NCBI GenBank assembly: GCA_015680685.1
Contig: MNCI01027521.1
Span: 87,109-132,999 of the forward strand
From: Gnetum montanum
Lineage: Eukaryota; Streptophyta; Gnetopsida; Gnetales; Gnetaceae
Direction of reading: 5' to 3'
DNA: 45,891 nt
Shown here: piece by piece, positions 1-10,235 of the stretch
Layout of the letters: the number at the start of each line of letters is the position of its first letter
Numbering within the stretch: position 1 is the stretch's first letter
Made by a program: the position numbers and the translations under genes
The notes under the pieces: model-generated
The model's database searches: none
Seen by the model: the letters and a program-made list of their open reading frames with translations, nothing else
Told to the model about the DNA's origin: nothing

Positions 1-139
1 GGGGGGCGTCATTGGGTGGGGGGTTCTGGGAGGGGGGCGGCCTGTTGGTGTCGTGTTTCTGGGGGGGGTTCTGGTGGGGTGGTGCGTTGGAGGTCGGGCG
101 TAAACGGCCTTTGCGGCCCATGGTGACCCACTCCCCGCC

Positions 140-1159
140 TTCAAAGAGTTGTCGGGGTTGGGGTCTTGGCTGCGCCCGGCCTGGCATGCGACAAGCGGCC
201 ACTTGGTGCCCAGGTTTGCCGCACCGCGCGCAACCTGCCCGGAGGGGTCCTTGGGTGGCCGGGCGGCGCGGGGGGCCATCCGTCGTCTCCAGATTCTCGA
301 ATGTCACCTCGAGTTTCTCCTCCCCTCCCGGGAGTTCCAGAATCACCTCTCGGATGAGATTCTCTTTTGTCAACAGGCGCCAAACGCAAACCGGGCGAAG
401 CCCATGCACTCCATGGACATGGTGACCCGGTCAAAGGCGATGAACTCCCCGAAAAAATCCGCGACGTGTCGCAGAAACTCTAGGTTCCACAGCTCCCACG
501 GGAGGCGGGAGACGCTTACCCAGACCGGCGCTTTAGTAAAAAGGTCGATCTCCCGATGGGCCCCCGATCACCAGGGGGTCAACGCCAATCCCCTCGCGCC
601 GTAGAACCACAGGCCCCCCAGCAGGACCGAGTCCCTGGCTTGCCGAGAGGGAAAGATGAACAGCATGAGGTCGGGGTTCAGACTCCTCACCCCGACCTCG
701 CCCACCTGCCACTGTTCCCGGGCCTAGCGCCTAACCAGGTCCAGTCGTGGCCGCGCACCCCGTGACACGAAACGCCCAATGAGGCTTCGTTGCAGGGTGC
801 GGACCCCCTCGGGGGGGGGGGGGGGGGGGGGGGGGGGGCGGCTGGGTGACCCGGAGGCGCAGAGTGTCTACGGCCCGAGAGTGGGCCACAATGCAACCCC
901 CGATGAGGTTGCTGGGCTGGTGTGGCCCCCTGTTAGCCGGCGGTTCTTGTTGGCCGCGCGGTTCATCCGCCAGCGAAGGCTGCTGCGAGTCCGCCCGCTG
1001 GTCCTGCTTCTGCTCCTCCATCTGCGTCTGTGTCAGCGCCTGTCGGTGCTCCGGCTGCTCCTGCGTTGGCTCCTCCGTCGGTGGCTGCGTCTGCGTCTGC
1101 TCCTGCTCCTGCATGGTTTGCTCCAAATCTCTCCTATCACTTTGAAGTTGCATCCGCAT
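140..1159 (-). pseudogene. LINE copy A ORF1 (DUF4283, RNA-binding gag-like), frameshifted
   Basis: The reading begins at MRMQLQSDRRDLEQTMQEQE (1159), a Gln/Glu-rich start, and continues to a poly-Pro tract made by the C run (G run on the + strand). Frame then shifts. In the next frame come GVRTLQRSLIGRFVS, also found in copies D and E, and the DUF4283 core: LMLFIFPSRQARDSVLLGGL, WFYGARGLALTPW. After another shift come APVWVSVSRLPWELWNLEFL and MECMGFARFAFG. In plant L1 elements DUF4283 is the ORF1 domain next to the CCHC knuckle and takes part in RNP formation. At least two frame changes and one internal stop make it nonfunctional as read, though the homopolymer shift could be a sequencing error. 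Confidence 0.72.
811..838. repeat. poly-G run (28 G)
   Basis: An uninterrupted run of 28 G inside LINE A ORF1, read as a poly-Pro tract on the coding strand. It coincides with a frame change in ORF1. Runs of this kind recur in other LINE copies, two of them next to N characters (17107 and 36477), so their lengths are unreliable. A G-quadruplex is possible. Confidence 0.95.
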
Positions 1160-1213
1160 GTTAAGGCTAGGATGATAATTATCTAGTTGAGTTAAGGCTA
1201 GGATGATAATTAT
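1160..1213. repeat. 23-bp direct repeat at the 5' edge of LINE A
   Basis: The 23 bases starting gttaaggctaggatgataat occur at 1160-1182 and again, identically, at 1191-1213, separated by 8 bp. They sit exactly where GC-rich LINE A sequence gives way to AT-rich intron sequence. Confidence 0.9.
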
Positions 1214-1589
1214 GATGCAAAATGCAGCCTCTCCTTAAAGGGGTATAGTTAACCTTTTTATACTCAACCATTGAAAGTATCATAAACAGAGAAAGTTAAT
1301 TTGTTTGAAGACAAGAACATAGTGAAAGCTTAGATTTTCATCAAACTACAGCTATGTGTTAGCAAACTAAAGCAACGTGAGTCAAACAAACTTTGTTTTG
1401 GTAACTTTAGTTTTGATAAATAGATCTGGGTTTCTCTTTTCTTTAAAAAAAAGGAAAAAATAAAGAAAAAAAAACTTTAGTTTTGATAAAATAATGAAAG
1501 TTAAAATTATACATTATCTTAATGAATTGTTCATAAAATATATTATAGATAATCTATATGTCATATAAGAGCTTAAATCAACCTATAAT
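1214..1589. other. ABCA intron sequence, no gene
   Basis: AT-rich sequence between LINEs A and B, with short poly-A stretches (about 1445-1475). No exon of the ABCA gene or other coding signal is visible on either strand. Confidence 0.7.
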
Positions 1590-1662
1590 AATGTCAAGAT
1601 TCTCCTACGAGAACAAGAACCTGTCCAAGAAGGTTCACAACCTAAGCCTTCTAGGGTAGGAG

Positions 1663-2930
1663 ATGAGTGGGTGTCAGCGGATTGCTCAAATATTGCTGGA
1701 TTTCTGGTCTCGTGTTTGGAGAAGAAAGCAGGTGAGTCCTCTTTCAATTTCAATTGATCTTGCCCTAACCAAGGAAGACAATTGCCGCCTATTAGCACCT
1801 TTCTCTAGAATAGAATTAGAAGAGGCTTTGGGATCTATGAATTTGGGTAGTGCATCAAGGCCTGATGGTTGGCCGGCAGAAATTTTCAAGGCTTTCATTG
1901 ACATTTTGGGAGCGAATATCATGGATGCCTTCAACACAATGCTGAGGTGGCAGAAAATACACAAGGAAATCAACTATTTCCACATTGTGCTTATTCCGAA
2001 GTCTGCCAACCCCATAGACCTGTAGCAATTTTGGCCTATCAAAGTTTGCAACACTCTTCTCTGTCTTTTGACAAAGATGTTGGTCACCCGATTGGGGCCT
2101 CTTATGCCACGCCTGGTGGGGCCACACCAAGATGGCTTTATCAAGGGATTGTGCATCCAAGATTAGATTTTGTTGGTGCAAGAGGTTATACATTCTCTAT
2201 GGGTTACAAAGTATCATGGTATGTGCTTTAAATTAGACATTTCCAAAGCTTATGACACTACCTCTTGGGAGTTGCTAAGGGAGATCAAGTTAAGGAAAGG
2301 CTTTCTCCTGGACTTTGTTAATTTGTGTACTCATATTTAGTCATCCAGGGCTTCTTGCCTGGATTTGGAAGCAAAATTGTGGGGCTTTTCCTCCCCTGGT
2401 TGAGGGTTAAGACAGGAGGATTTGTTCCCGCCTTACCCTTTTATCCTAGTTATGGACACTATGCAGGCATACTGTGAATTGGAGGGGGTGAGAGGGTTGG
2501 ACATCACCGAAGTTAGGTGCTTGGTTGAACATTAAGCAGATGACACCATCTTGTTTTCTAGGGTAGTGGTCCTCCAAGCAATGGCGATCAATAGAACACT
2601 GTAGCGCATGGCTGAGGAGATTGGTTTGGAAATAAACAAAGGCAAGTCTACTATTCATTTGCTGAATACTGAGCCTAGGGTTAAGGGGTCAATTATGCAA
2701 TAGTTGGGAGTATTGCCTGGATCTAATAAGGATTCTTACCTTGGTCTTCTGATGTATAATTGGTATCAACGGCAAGCTTGGTCTAGCCTGTTATGGCGGC
2801 TGCAGAGATGGGTTGATCATTGGACATATTTCTTGCTCAAGTTGGGAGGGCCTTATTAGCAACATTGGTTTTGTTTGCAATGGCTAGGTATGTTGTTTTC
2901 ATGGCCCCCCACCCCCTAGTTGATATTAGC
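1663..2930 (+). pseudogene. LINE B reverse transcriptase domain remnant
   Basis: In the first frame come LLAPFSRIELEEALGSM, RPDGWPAEIFKAFIDILGAN, DAFNTML and IVLIPKSANP, the N-terminal RT segment of L1 elements. After stops and shifts come FKLDISKAYDT (RT motif A with the catalytic Asp) and, near 2530, a degraded YADD box in which Tyr has become a stop but ADDTILFS survives. EINKGKSTIHLLN follows. Reverse transcription is not possible from this copy. Confidence 0.8.
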
Positions 2931-3179
2931 TAGAGGGTTGATCAAATTATTCGAAATTTCACTTGGTCAAGGGGTTAAAGAGAGGGAAGGAGACGAGGGG
3001 GGTGGGGGGGTGTGGATGGTGGAGGGGAAGGGAATAGACTACATCTAGTGAAGTGGGACACAGTGGCTAGACCCAAGAATGTAGGGGCCTTGGGGGTTAG
3101 CAAATTCTAGGACATTATAGATGTGGGGTAGCACAACCTAGTTAATAGCTTATTAAGGCCTAATCATCAACATGCTCAA

Positions 3180-3660
3180 TGGATTCGTATGGTGGAGAAC
3201 AAATATCAACATTGGGAGACTGGACCGACTGACTCTCATGTCTGGAGGGCTCTTTGCAGACATGCGAGGTTAATGCTGCAGTCCAGGTTATTGGGTACTT
3301 CCTTGCAGTTAAAAAAGCATAGGTATCTAGTGGTGCGGGGTTGGTGGGGGTTATGGAAAGGAAACTTGCCCAAAAAGATAAAAACATTTATTTGGCTAGT
3401 TAATGATTCCACAATTTCGGTGAAGGTTGTGTTAGCATGACAAGGGCTGAACGTGTTTGCCACATGTCTACTTTGCATGTCAAACATGGAGTCGGTGCAT
3501 CACCTTATTTACACTTGCCAGTTTACGGGCCGGGTTATCAAAACTGCAAATCTTTGGCAAGATTTGAAAATTGATGGCAACTCTAGAGTGGCGGTGATTT
3601 GTGGACCCTTTGGAAGGCTAGGAATGATTACATATTTTGGGCAAAGTTGTTACCGTCGTT
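3180..3660 (+). pseudogene. LINE B ORF2 C-terminus with zf-RVT-type zinc finger
   Basis: Encodes WIRMVENKYQHWE, a conserved block of plant LINE ORF2, then LPKKIKTFIWLVNDSTISVK, which matches the P.K...FlWl..h..L.t segment ahead of the zinc finger. The finger follows as CLLCMSNMESVHHLIYTCQF (Cx2C...HL...C). This is the usual C-terminal end of plant L1-type ORF2 and is where the extra 3' coding begins. Confidence 0.8.
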
Positions 3661-3683
3661 CGCATAGATTTGCAGGACAAGCC

Positions 3684-4010
3684 GTCATGGGGGTGACACC
3701 GACCTTCAAGCCGCCTTGTGATGGCTATCAGGCCAATCCGGTGCTTTGGGGTATGGTGACTAGGGTTGGATGGCCCAACCTACTCCCCTTGCTCCAAGGG
3801 GAGCTAGATTTGGTTGATGATACCTTTTTAACCAATTGGGTGGGGGCCATTACTCTGTTCGAGGGGGTTTGGATTGCCCTCACGAAGGAGTCAATTGCTG
3901 AGTTGCTAGGGGTGTCAGTGGAGGGTGAAGTGATTCCTTCCAAGAGATGTGGTCTACTTGATGCAAAGGTGTTCTTTTCAGGGCTAGTTCCCAAGACAGG
4001 GGATGGCTAG
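3684..4010 (+). pseudogene. LINE B module X (unassigned 3' domain)
   Basis: About 105 codons in one open frame continuing from the zinc-finger region: VMGVTPTF, then NPVLWGMVTRVGWPNLLPLL, a D-x-FLTNWVG block, FEGVWIALTKESIAELLGV and GEVIPS, ending at AKVFFSGLVPK. The same order of blocks appears in copies I, J and K. I do not recognise a catalytic motif. The pattern 'Tyr/Trp-rich helix - (F/Y)xTNW - F(F/E)GVxIxL - IAxxLG' loosely recalls the putative plant transposon protein family with FYxN and VRGVxVxFS...INxxLGL, but I cannot confirm homology by eye. Confidence 0.6.
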
Positions 4011-4710
4011 GTTCTTAAGTCAATGCTTTCTAAGTTCTAGTAGGATGCGGTGGAACTAGTTGAGTGGTTTTTCATCTAGTTTGACAATGTTTTGAACCTT
4101 CAAGGCTCACATTTCACATTCATGCGTTACATGAGGCTGGGATGCATCATCAATTTGCCGCACTTCTTCTTGGATACACTATGGTGCTAGCGTCAAGGGT
4201 GCCATTCGGGGTTGATTCTAGTGCTTTGGAGGGCATCGAGAATGGGGGATCCTCCTCTACCTACTAGTACACCCATGTGGGTTGCTTATGGCCTTTGACG
4301 CTCAAGATGTCCACCACCAGTGGTTGTTGATTTGACTGGTGACTCAGAGGGGGCTGAGACTAGGTTGGAGGTTGGTTCGGAGTCGTTGGACAAGCAAGGT
4401 GAACCAAGCTGCTAGATTTCTTCACAGAAGGTGCATGCTCCTCAATCAAGGATTGAGCAAGCAGGAGGGGCCAGAGGACTATGTTAAGGGTTGGTTGGTG
4501 CAGGAGGGATTGAGGGTTGATGAGGCCCCAAGATCTCCCTAAATGGATGCAATGCTTGTCGAGGTTGTCAAGGAGGTAGCGAACTAGGCACGAGTAGAGG
4601 AGAGGGCTTTATGGGAAACTAGATGAGTGACATGCAATGAGGATTTCCAGTGGCAGTTGGAGGAGATGGAACAACAACACATCAAAGCAACTAAGTAGGA
4701 GTGGTGGTGG

Positions 4711-5475
4711 TAGGACTTGGCTGAGGCTACAACTAGGGAGGGCTCTCGAGGTGGAGCTATGGGAAAGCTTGAGGGTGTAGCTCCAAGACGAAGTGAGGCT
4801 CTAGGAATTGAGGGAGCAGGAGGAGCAAAAGCGTATGGCACAAGAGGAAGAGGAGGCTGCCCCAATGCAGTAGTAGCAAGACCATGCCCATGAGCAGAGT
4901 GCTAGGTCATGGTTGCAGTAGGGTAGGTGCTTGTATATCATCATGGAGTTGTGGTGGTAGGACCTGGTTGAGGCTACAACTAGGGAGGCTCTCGAGGTGG
5001 AGCTATGGGAAAGCTTGAGGGTGTAGCTCCAAGAAGAAGTGAGGCTGTAGGAACTAAGGGAGTAGGAGCAGAAGCATGTGGCATGGGAGGAAGAGGCTAT
5101 GGGAAAGCTTGAGGGTGTAGCTCCAAGAAGAAGTGAGGTTGTAGGAACTACGGGAGTAGGAGGAGCAGAAGCATGTGGCACAGGAGGAAGAGGCTATGGG
5201 AAAGCTTGAGGGTGTAGCTCCAAGAAGAAGTGAGGCTGTAGGAAGTAGGAGCAGAAGCATGTGGCACGGGAGGAAGAGGCTATGGGAAAGCTTGAGGGTG
5301 TAGCTCCAAGAAGAAGTGAGGTTGTAGGAACTAAGGGAGTAGGAGGAGCAGAAGCATGTGGCACGGGAGGAAGAGGAGGCTGCCCCAATGCAACAACAAC
5401 AAGACCATGCCCATGAGCAGAGTGCTAGGTCATGGTTGCAGTAGGGTAGATGCTTGTATATCATCATGAACATTG
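4711..5475 (+). repeat. nested tandem repeat in the coiled-coil part of LINE B
   Basis: The block gctatgggaaagcttgaggg begins at 4756, 5002, 5096, 5193 and 5279, i.e. spacings of 246, 94, 97 and 86 bp. In addition the stretch around 4852-4945 (ctgccccaatgca...gcttgtatatcatcatg) recurs at 5376-5467, 524 bp away. The units code for Glu/Gln/Leu-rich coiled coil in the ancestral frame, but their lengths are not multiples of three, so the expansion happened after the copy stopped coding. Confidence 0.92.
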
Positions 5476-6196
5476 GGCGGAACACATCGTGGCATGCACT
5501 ACGAAGGCATATTCAGCATAGGGGCCGAGAGTTGCACCTAGATGGGGAGGGAAATGTGGAGGAGTGTGCAAGGAAGGTGGCAACCTTCAAAAATTTTTAG
5601 GAGGCGGAAACTTTCATGGACTTGGAGAGACACCGTGTGGTTCTCGACGTTGTCCACTCTCAAGAGAGGACTTTCTACACTTGCACATGCCTCCCTATTT
5701 GTTTATAGGTTGTAGTTGTCTGGTTTGGCTTCTTGTCTCTTCACTATGAGGATTACTTTTGGGCAAGTGGGAGTTGTTTGGCTGATTGATGTTCCGAACT
5801 TTTTTTTTACTAGACACTCTAAGATTTTGGGGGGTGTCAGGGGGGTGGGGCAATGGGGTGTGGATCTTCATGTAATTGTCTAGGATGTTGTGATGTTTTT
5901 TGGGGGTGGGGAAGGATTGCCCTCCCGTTTTCATGTGGGGCTTCCCTTATTACCTCGCTTTTGTTGGGAGTTATCCTCCCCTCCCCCCACCCCCCGCCCC
6001 CCCTTTTTCCTATTTCTTTTTAGTTGTTGGGGGCTTTTCCTGCCCCTATTTTTGGGTGTTTTGGGGTGGGGGAGGTGGTGTGTGGGACAAGGGTATTGTT
6101 TGACGCCATTTTTTGCCCCATTGATGTATATCTCGAGTTGTAACTCTTTCGCTGTTAATATAATGACCCAAACTTTTCTCAAAGGAAGAAAAAACA

Positions 6197-6627
6197 TGAT
6201 CATTTGATAGTGACCCTTAGCGTATATGTTGTCCGCCAAGGCACAACAAGAATGTGCCAGAATCCAAATGCTAACCTCAAAGTTAGATCCATTATGTCAA
6301 CATATCACAAAGCTGGTAAAGCAGTTCTCCACAAAATTAGGGAATGCCTTAAAGCTCAAGGGTCTGCAGTTTTCTTTATGAAGTGTGTAAAACATGGTAG
6401 GTGGATAAACCTAACGTCTTATAGCAGAGGTCAAGCTTCTTTAACTCGGGCAGTTACACACTATAATTATTTCTTTGTAGTGAATTTTACAATCTCAATT
6501 AAAGTGGGCCTTAGAGTATATCTTAGTCAGATTTGCAAGAATTAGTTATATAGATTTTTCCAGCACAACAGCCTTCATGCTGTAGTGTAATAAATAAGAA
6601 CATTCAGAATTGGCTTTAAAAAACTAC
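6197..6627. other. ABCA intron sequence, no supported gene
   Basis: Sequence between the LINE B 3' end and the last visible ABCA exon. A 113-codon plus-strand reading frame (6204-6545) is open across it, but I recognise no family and it shows no coding bias I can argue for. It may be chance or an unrecognised element remnant. Confidence 0.5.
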
Positions 6628-6875
6628 CTGTGAAGCTAAAATGGGAGGAATTAGTAGAACACCCATAGAGAAGAAGAACACAACCAATAAGCTTGTTCCC
6701 GTATCTGCTTCACCATAAGGAAGAGGGTGATTTGCTATATGCATCTTTGCTACTGGACTTCGTGAAAAGTTTTTCTGCACAAGTTGCAGAAAAGCATTAT
6801 CTAGCATCATAGACACCGTAGGTAATTGATGAATATGCCAAGGCTGGTAATCAATAGTATACTTGAATGAACAAT
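6628..6875 (-). CDS. ABCA exon: end of extracellular loop and next TM of TMD2
   Basis: 248 nt; acceptor cattctgcag before ATTGTT, donor GCTTCACAG before GTAGTT. It encodes 82 full codons after the split Asn. The motif HQLPTVSMMLDNAFLQ followed by IANHPLPYGE matches the membrane-proximal segment of ABCA extracellular loops (..H.LP...N.ldNalL......I...NHPLP). The hydrophobic SLLVVFFFSMGVLLIPPILA is a TM helix. It ends in phase 0. No later exon is recognisable between here and position 1, so the next one lies outside the window behind LINEs B and A. Confidence 0.88.
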
Positions 6876-7671
6876 CTGCAGAATGATGTCATACATTTCA
6901 AGTAAATATTCAAAATTAGCAATTAACCCTAAAGTCATGATTATGTAAGTCACCAAACAAAAGCTATATGCTATGAATCCAAAATTAAGAGCAATTACAA
7001 AAATTAAAGCTTACAACTAAAATTTTATGAAAATATTTAAACAAAACACAACAAACAAATATTTAAATACTTAAGCCAATCAATATTTTTAAGAAAAATT
7101 AACCAAAAAGAAAATGAGCAATGCCATGCTTAGGACATAACTGGAATATTTCCAAAATGATCTAGCAAGAAAAAAGGTTACAACTTAAATTCAGTAGGTT
7201 ACATTGAGATATGCAACAAGTATGTAAATGAAATAGTTGAAAGCCTAAAACCAAAGCTTGTCCAATGTATCCGTATGGTCTAATGTAATAGCTACCTTTT
7301 ATTCACCTATTTTCTATTTTAATTATTTACTAAATGCAGCTATGTTTAATAGGGTTCTGTCATGATGGATTGTGCCTTTATTGTTTATGATGAATTATCA
7401 TGATATAGGCTTTGTTTTCCTCATGTTATTAGGGTTTGGGGACAAGCTCACTTTAACAAAAGCAGAATGTAATAACCTGTCATTTATTTGATGTTATTAT
7501 TTCATGTTTCAATTGTAGGATTTCGGCTATGTAGTTATAAGTCTGGTTTATATAATGTTGTTTTGGCTGAAGATTAAAATTATGTTTCAATTTACTATTA
7601 GCTAACAAAACGCAAATCAGAAAAACCTATATAACAATTGCCTTTGTTACGTTTGACCTTTTTTTTTTCTG

Positions 7672-7746
7672 AAATGTATTTAGCAACTGCACATTATTGA
7701 CGTTTTTCTTTATCTAAAATGTATTTAGCAACTGCATGTTATTGTC
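7672..7746. repeat. 45-bp-period tandem duplication
   Basis: The block aaatgtatttagcaactgca begins at 7672 and 7717, each followed by a diverged ttattg. It lies in the 2.9-kb intron between the last two visible ABCA exons. Confidence 0.85.
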
Positions 7747-7964
7747 TGTTTAGGAGATTTTTTGTGATACGTTCCTTAAGTGTTTTATTAATTGTGACAA
7801 TTATATTTGCTATTTTTAAGTGGAAGATGGAAAACATAGTCAACAAGAAGACTGAGCACATAGGTTATGTTTATAATAGGTAATAGAAGATGAATGACAT
7901 TCTGTTGCAGTGTTGGGAAACTGGCTTTTTTTTTAAATGCAAATGTAATGTTGCAAATAGAATT

Positions 7965-8193
7965 TCACAAGAATTATCTAATATATCGCTAATTCTGGTA
8001 TTAGATTAATATCTTAAGAATGGGTTTAAACTTCAAATTACATTATTATTGGATACATTTGATACCTTCTAGAAAATTAGTTCATAAGAATTATTTAATA
8101 TATCACTAATTCCAGCATTAGATTAATATCTTAAGGATGGGTTCAAACTGCAAATTACATTGTTATTGGATACATTTGATAACACTCTAGAAA
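7965..8193. repeat. 117-bp tandem duplication
   Basis: Two adjacent copies of about 110 bp, offset 117-118 bp, both running from cataagaatta-type sequence through tattagattaatatctta (second copy cattagattaat..) to tggatacatttgata and ctctagaaa. About one base in nine differs between them. Confidence 0.88.
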
Positions 8194-8393
8194 TATTGAT
8201 GCTGATTAATCTTATACAAAGTGATTGGTTTAACATATCTTTTTAGGTCTATACAGGTACAAAATTTCAATTTCAATTCCACTTTTATTCTAGGTGATTC
8301 ACATGTTTAAGGTTATGGTCCATCGTCCCCAATTTAGGTATTTTAGCCTTCAGTTGTTTATCAGTAGTTTGAAGGCTCCAACCATTTGGTCTT

Positions 8394-8560
8394 TTTGCAG
8401 TAATTAGATATTTTGGGTTATTTTTATTAATCAGAAATTTCCGATTCTGTTAGTTGAATCTTTTAGGCTGTTTTTAAGTATTGAATATTTCAGGCTGTTT
8501 TCAATAATGATATATATATATTTGTTGTTTTCATAACTACATATTTTGAATTGTTTAGAT
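8394..8560. repeat. degenerate ~27-bp tandem repeat
   Basis: Roughly six decayed units of the pattern taattanatattttaggctg followed by ttttna. Readable units include gaatcttttaggctgttttt, gaatatttcaggctgttttc and catattttgaattgttt. It contains a short (TA) run. It lies in the ABCA intron and is noncoding. Confidence 0.65.
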
Positions 8561-9764
8561 AACCTTGATATTGAGATTGTTTTCAATGGTATAGAAAGAA
8601 AAGTATCCTACGATTTATCATCCTAACATCAAGTCTGCTTGGGATCTAACTTCAAATTCCATCCATGGCAACTTAAATGAGTAAGGAAATCCTTCCTGCT
8701 ATGATTACTGTCTCATTCCTGTGCTATGTCTTTATTTTTATAACAGAACAATGAAAGTTAAGAAGGAACTGCCTAGTAGCGAAGACTTGGAGAGGCTTGA
8801 AGATCCTTACTGTCTCATTGTAGTAGTCTATTGTCTTCTGGGTCTCTAATATTGGCATTTTAAATCTCTGCACAAAATAGTTATTTGTTATTGTTCTCAT
8901 GTATATAATGGCTATAGGTGTCCGTGGTTGTGAACGTATGCATTTCAGCATTTGGATGAATCCGATACAGAATAATGAATGTAAATTGCAACACATCTTA
9001 CTGTGATTATATTTTATACCATATTTATCGATTCTTGCACAATAGCAGATTATCAATAGGTCTACATGCACACCAATTACTGGCATCTAGAATAAATTGC
9101 GAACATTTTTGCACATTTTCAATTACTCAATTTATGCATTTATTAATCTATCACGGAAAAGATTATAGATGCTTTGGTATCGTCATTCCTGAGTTCTACA
9201 CTACCTTGTCAAGTTATTAGCAATTGTATAGCGTTACCATTGAATTCTGAGATGTTCATTTTGTGTAAAATCCTTTCTAGAAAAATACTGCTTACTGTTA
9301 AAGTAGTTTCCTTGGGTTTTCTTACATTTACAACGTCAGGGACGTTATAAACATTTTGTTAATTCCTAATGCATTTGTTAAAACTGTACGAGAAATTGTT
9401 GGAGCTCTGATTAATAGCTTATTTTTCTTAAAAATTTTCATTAATCCATTAACATGACATGTAGCTTGGTTGGGAGTGTGTCTAATCGTCAAGTTGTGGG
9501 CTTGGGCTCCATTTCCATTGCAAGCAAGCAACTTGGTTTTTCGGAGGCACCCATTCCTTGAAAAATAAAACTATTTTCCTAACTATTTGTTGGGTAGTTG
9601 AGAACAAGCTTATTCTATAGATGATAAGTATGTATCAAAATGAACTACTTAAACATTCTTATATACAAAATAGCACATACAGTTGTAAAAAGCAATGCTT
9701 CGAAATGAAACTGTTATAAATAGCTTAACACTGGAGAAATGATAAAGATACAATACCAACTTAC

Positions 9765-10047
9765 TTGGAACATTCAACTCATGAACTGATATGCCTATAG
9801 CATTAACAGTACTCGGTATAGGATACCCAGAAACATCGAGCCTCTTAATCAGAGAAGAGTCATCCAACAGAATATGATTAGTTCCAATTATATCTAAAAG
9901 TGAATGAGCATCCCCTTGCATTTTCTGATTGTCAACTGTATAATAAAGCGGGATGTTCTGACCAATACTATTATCGAACAAATTCATTACTTTGGGATCA
10001 GATTTCCCTAGAAAATGTTGTGCAAAAAGCACAATCAATACGAGAAC
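9765..10047 (-). CDS. ABCA exon: TM1 of TMD2 and extracellular loop
   Basis: 283 nt; acceptor atttgtcag before GTTCTC, donor GTTCCAA before GTAAGT. It opens with VLVLIVLFAQHFLGKSDPKV, where the hydrophobic part completes the first TM helix begun in the preceding micro-exon. The rest, about 80 polar residues, is the large extracellular loop of the second membrane domain. Reading on into the intron gives no family similarity, which supports the donor chosen. It ends in phase 1 (A) and joins AT of the next exon to form AAT, making an N-C-S glycosylation sequon across the junction. Confidence 0.85.
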
Positions 10048-10192
10048 CTGACAAATAGATACAGATTATGAATAAACACACCCATGTAATGAGGCAATAA
10101 AAATAATTGACATGAAAATATAAATGAAAAACACATGCATTAAATGAGCTCTATTGAATCAACATAGCTTTAACTAAAATATTAAAACATAC

Positions 10193-10235
10193 CAATGGTA
10201 AAGAAAATGTTGTGATAGTTGCAATACTATTTCGC
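10193..10235 (-). CDS. ABCA micro-exon: entry into TMD2
   Basis: A 43-nt exon; acceptor ttcatcacag before GCGAAA, donor TACCATTG before GTATGT. It encodes RNSIATITTFSLPL after completing the preceding Trp codon. The basic RN pair followed by hydrophobic residues is the membrane-entry motif of ABCA TMD2. It ends in phase 0 and is separated from the next exon by a 145-bp intron. The 10.4-kb intron on its 5' side contains LINEs D and C and two R1 repeats. Confidence 0.82.

Larger units (their letters stand above)
1..1160 (-). mobile_element. LINE copy A: 5' part of an L1-like element (ORF1)
   Basis: The 5' end of an L1-like LINE on the minus strand, cut by the window start. It is strikingly GC-rich compared with the other copies and the AT-rich intron beyond 1160. 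It carries an ORF1 with the family N-terminal motif and a DUF4283 domain. The low level of C-to-T decay suggests it is younger than the other copies. A 28-G run lies inside it. Whether the element continues to EN and RT below position 1 cannot be seen. Confidence 0.75.
1590..6196 (+). mobile_element. LINE copy B: 5'-truncated L1-like element with the full 3' extension
   Basis: It starts in the linker before RT and runs to a 3' end of the family type (aacttttctcaaaggaagaaaaaac). Contents in order: RT (about 1660-2930), RNase H / zf-RVT-like C-terminus (about 3180-3650), module X (3684-4010), helix motif (about 4110-4215), expanded coiled-coil repeat (4711-5475), C-terminal motif (about 5455-5700), then a G/C-rich 3' UTR. 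It is antisense to the ABCA gene. Many TAG stops and several frameshifts show it is long dead. No clear target-site duplication was found. Confidence 0.85.
6876..9764. other. ABCA intron (2.9 kb), no gene
   Basis: AT-rich intron with the three tandem repeats listed separately. Small ORFs at 8724-9086, 8975-9220 and 9328-9531 have no recognisable content and no retroelement signature. Nothing else supportable was seen. Confidence 0.7.

Noticed and set aside
687-1186. Long overlapping plus-strand ORFs in the GC-rich first kilobase.
   Set aside because: They are antisense to ORF1 of LINE A; the DUF4283 similarity is only on the minus strand.
4584-5485. Minus-strand Ser/Cys/Leu-rich ORFs across the minisatellite.
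   Set aside because: Antisense products of a tandem repeat whose sense strand encodes the LINE coiled coil; no signal of selection.
6204-6545. A 113-codon plus-strand frame next to the last visible ABCA exon.
   Set aside because: No recognisable family, no neighbouring LINE blocks, and opposite strand to the gene; not enough to call a gene.
7965-8560. The tandem repeats as a CRISPR-like array or a centromeric satellite.
   Set aside because: Only two to six decayed units, no constant repeat with unique spacers, and an intronic location.
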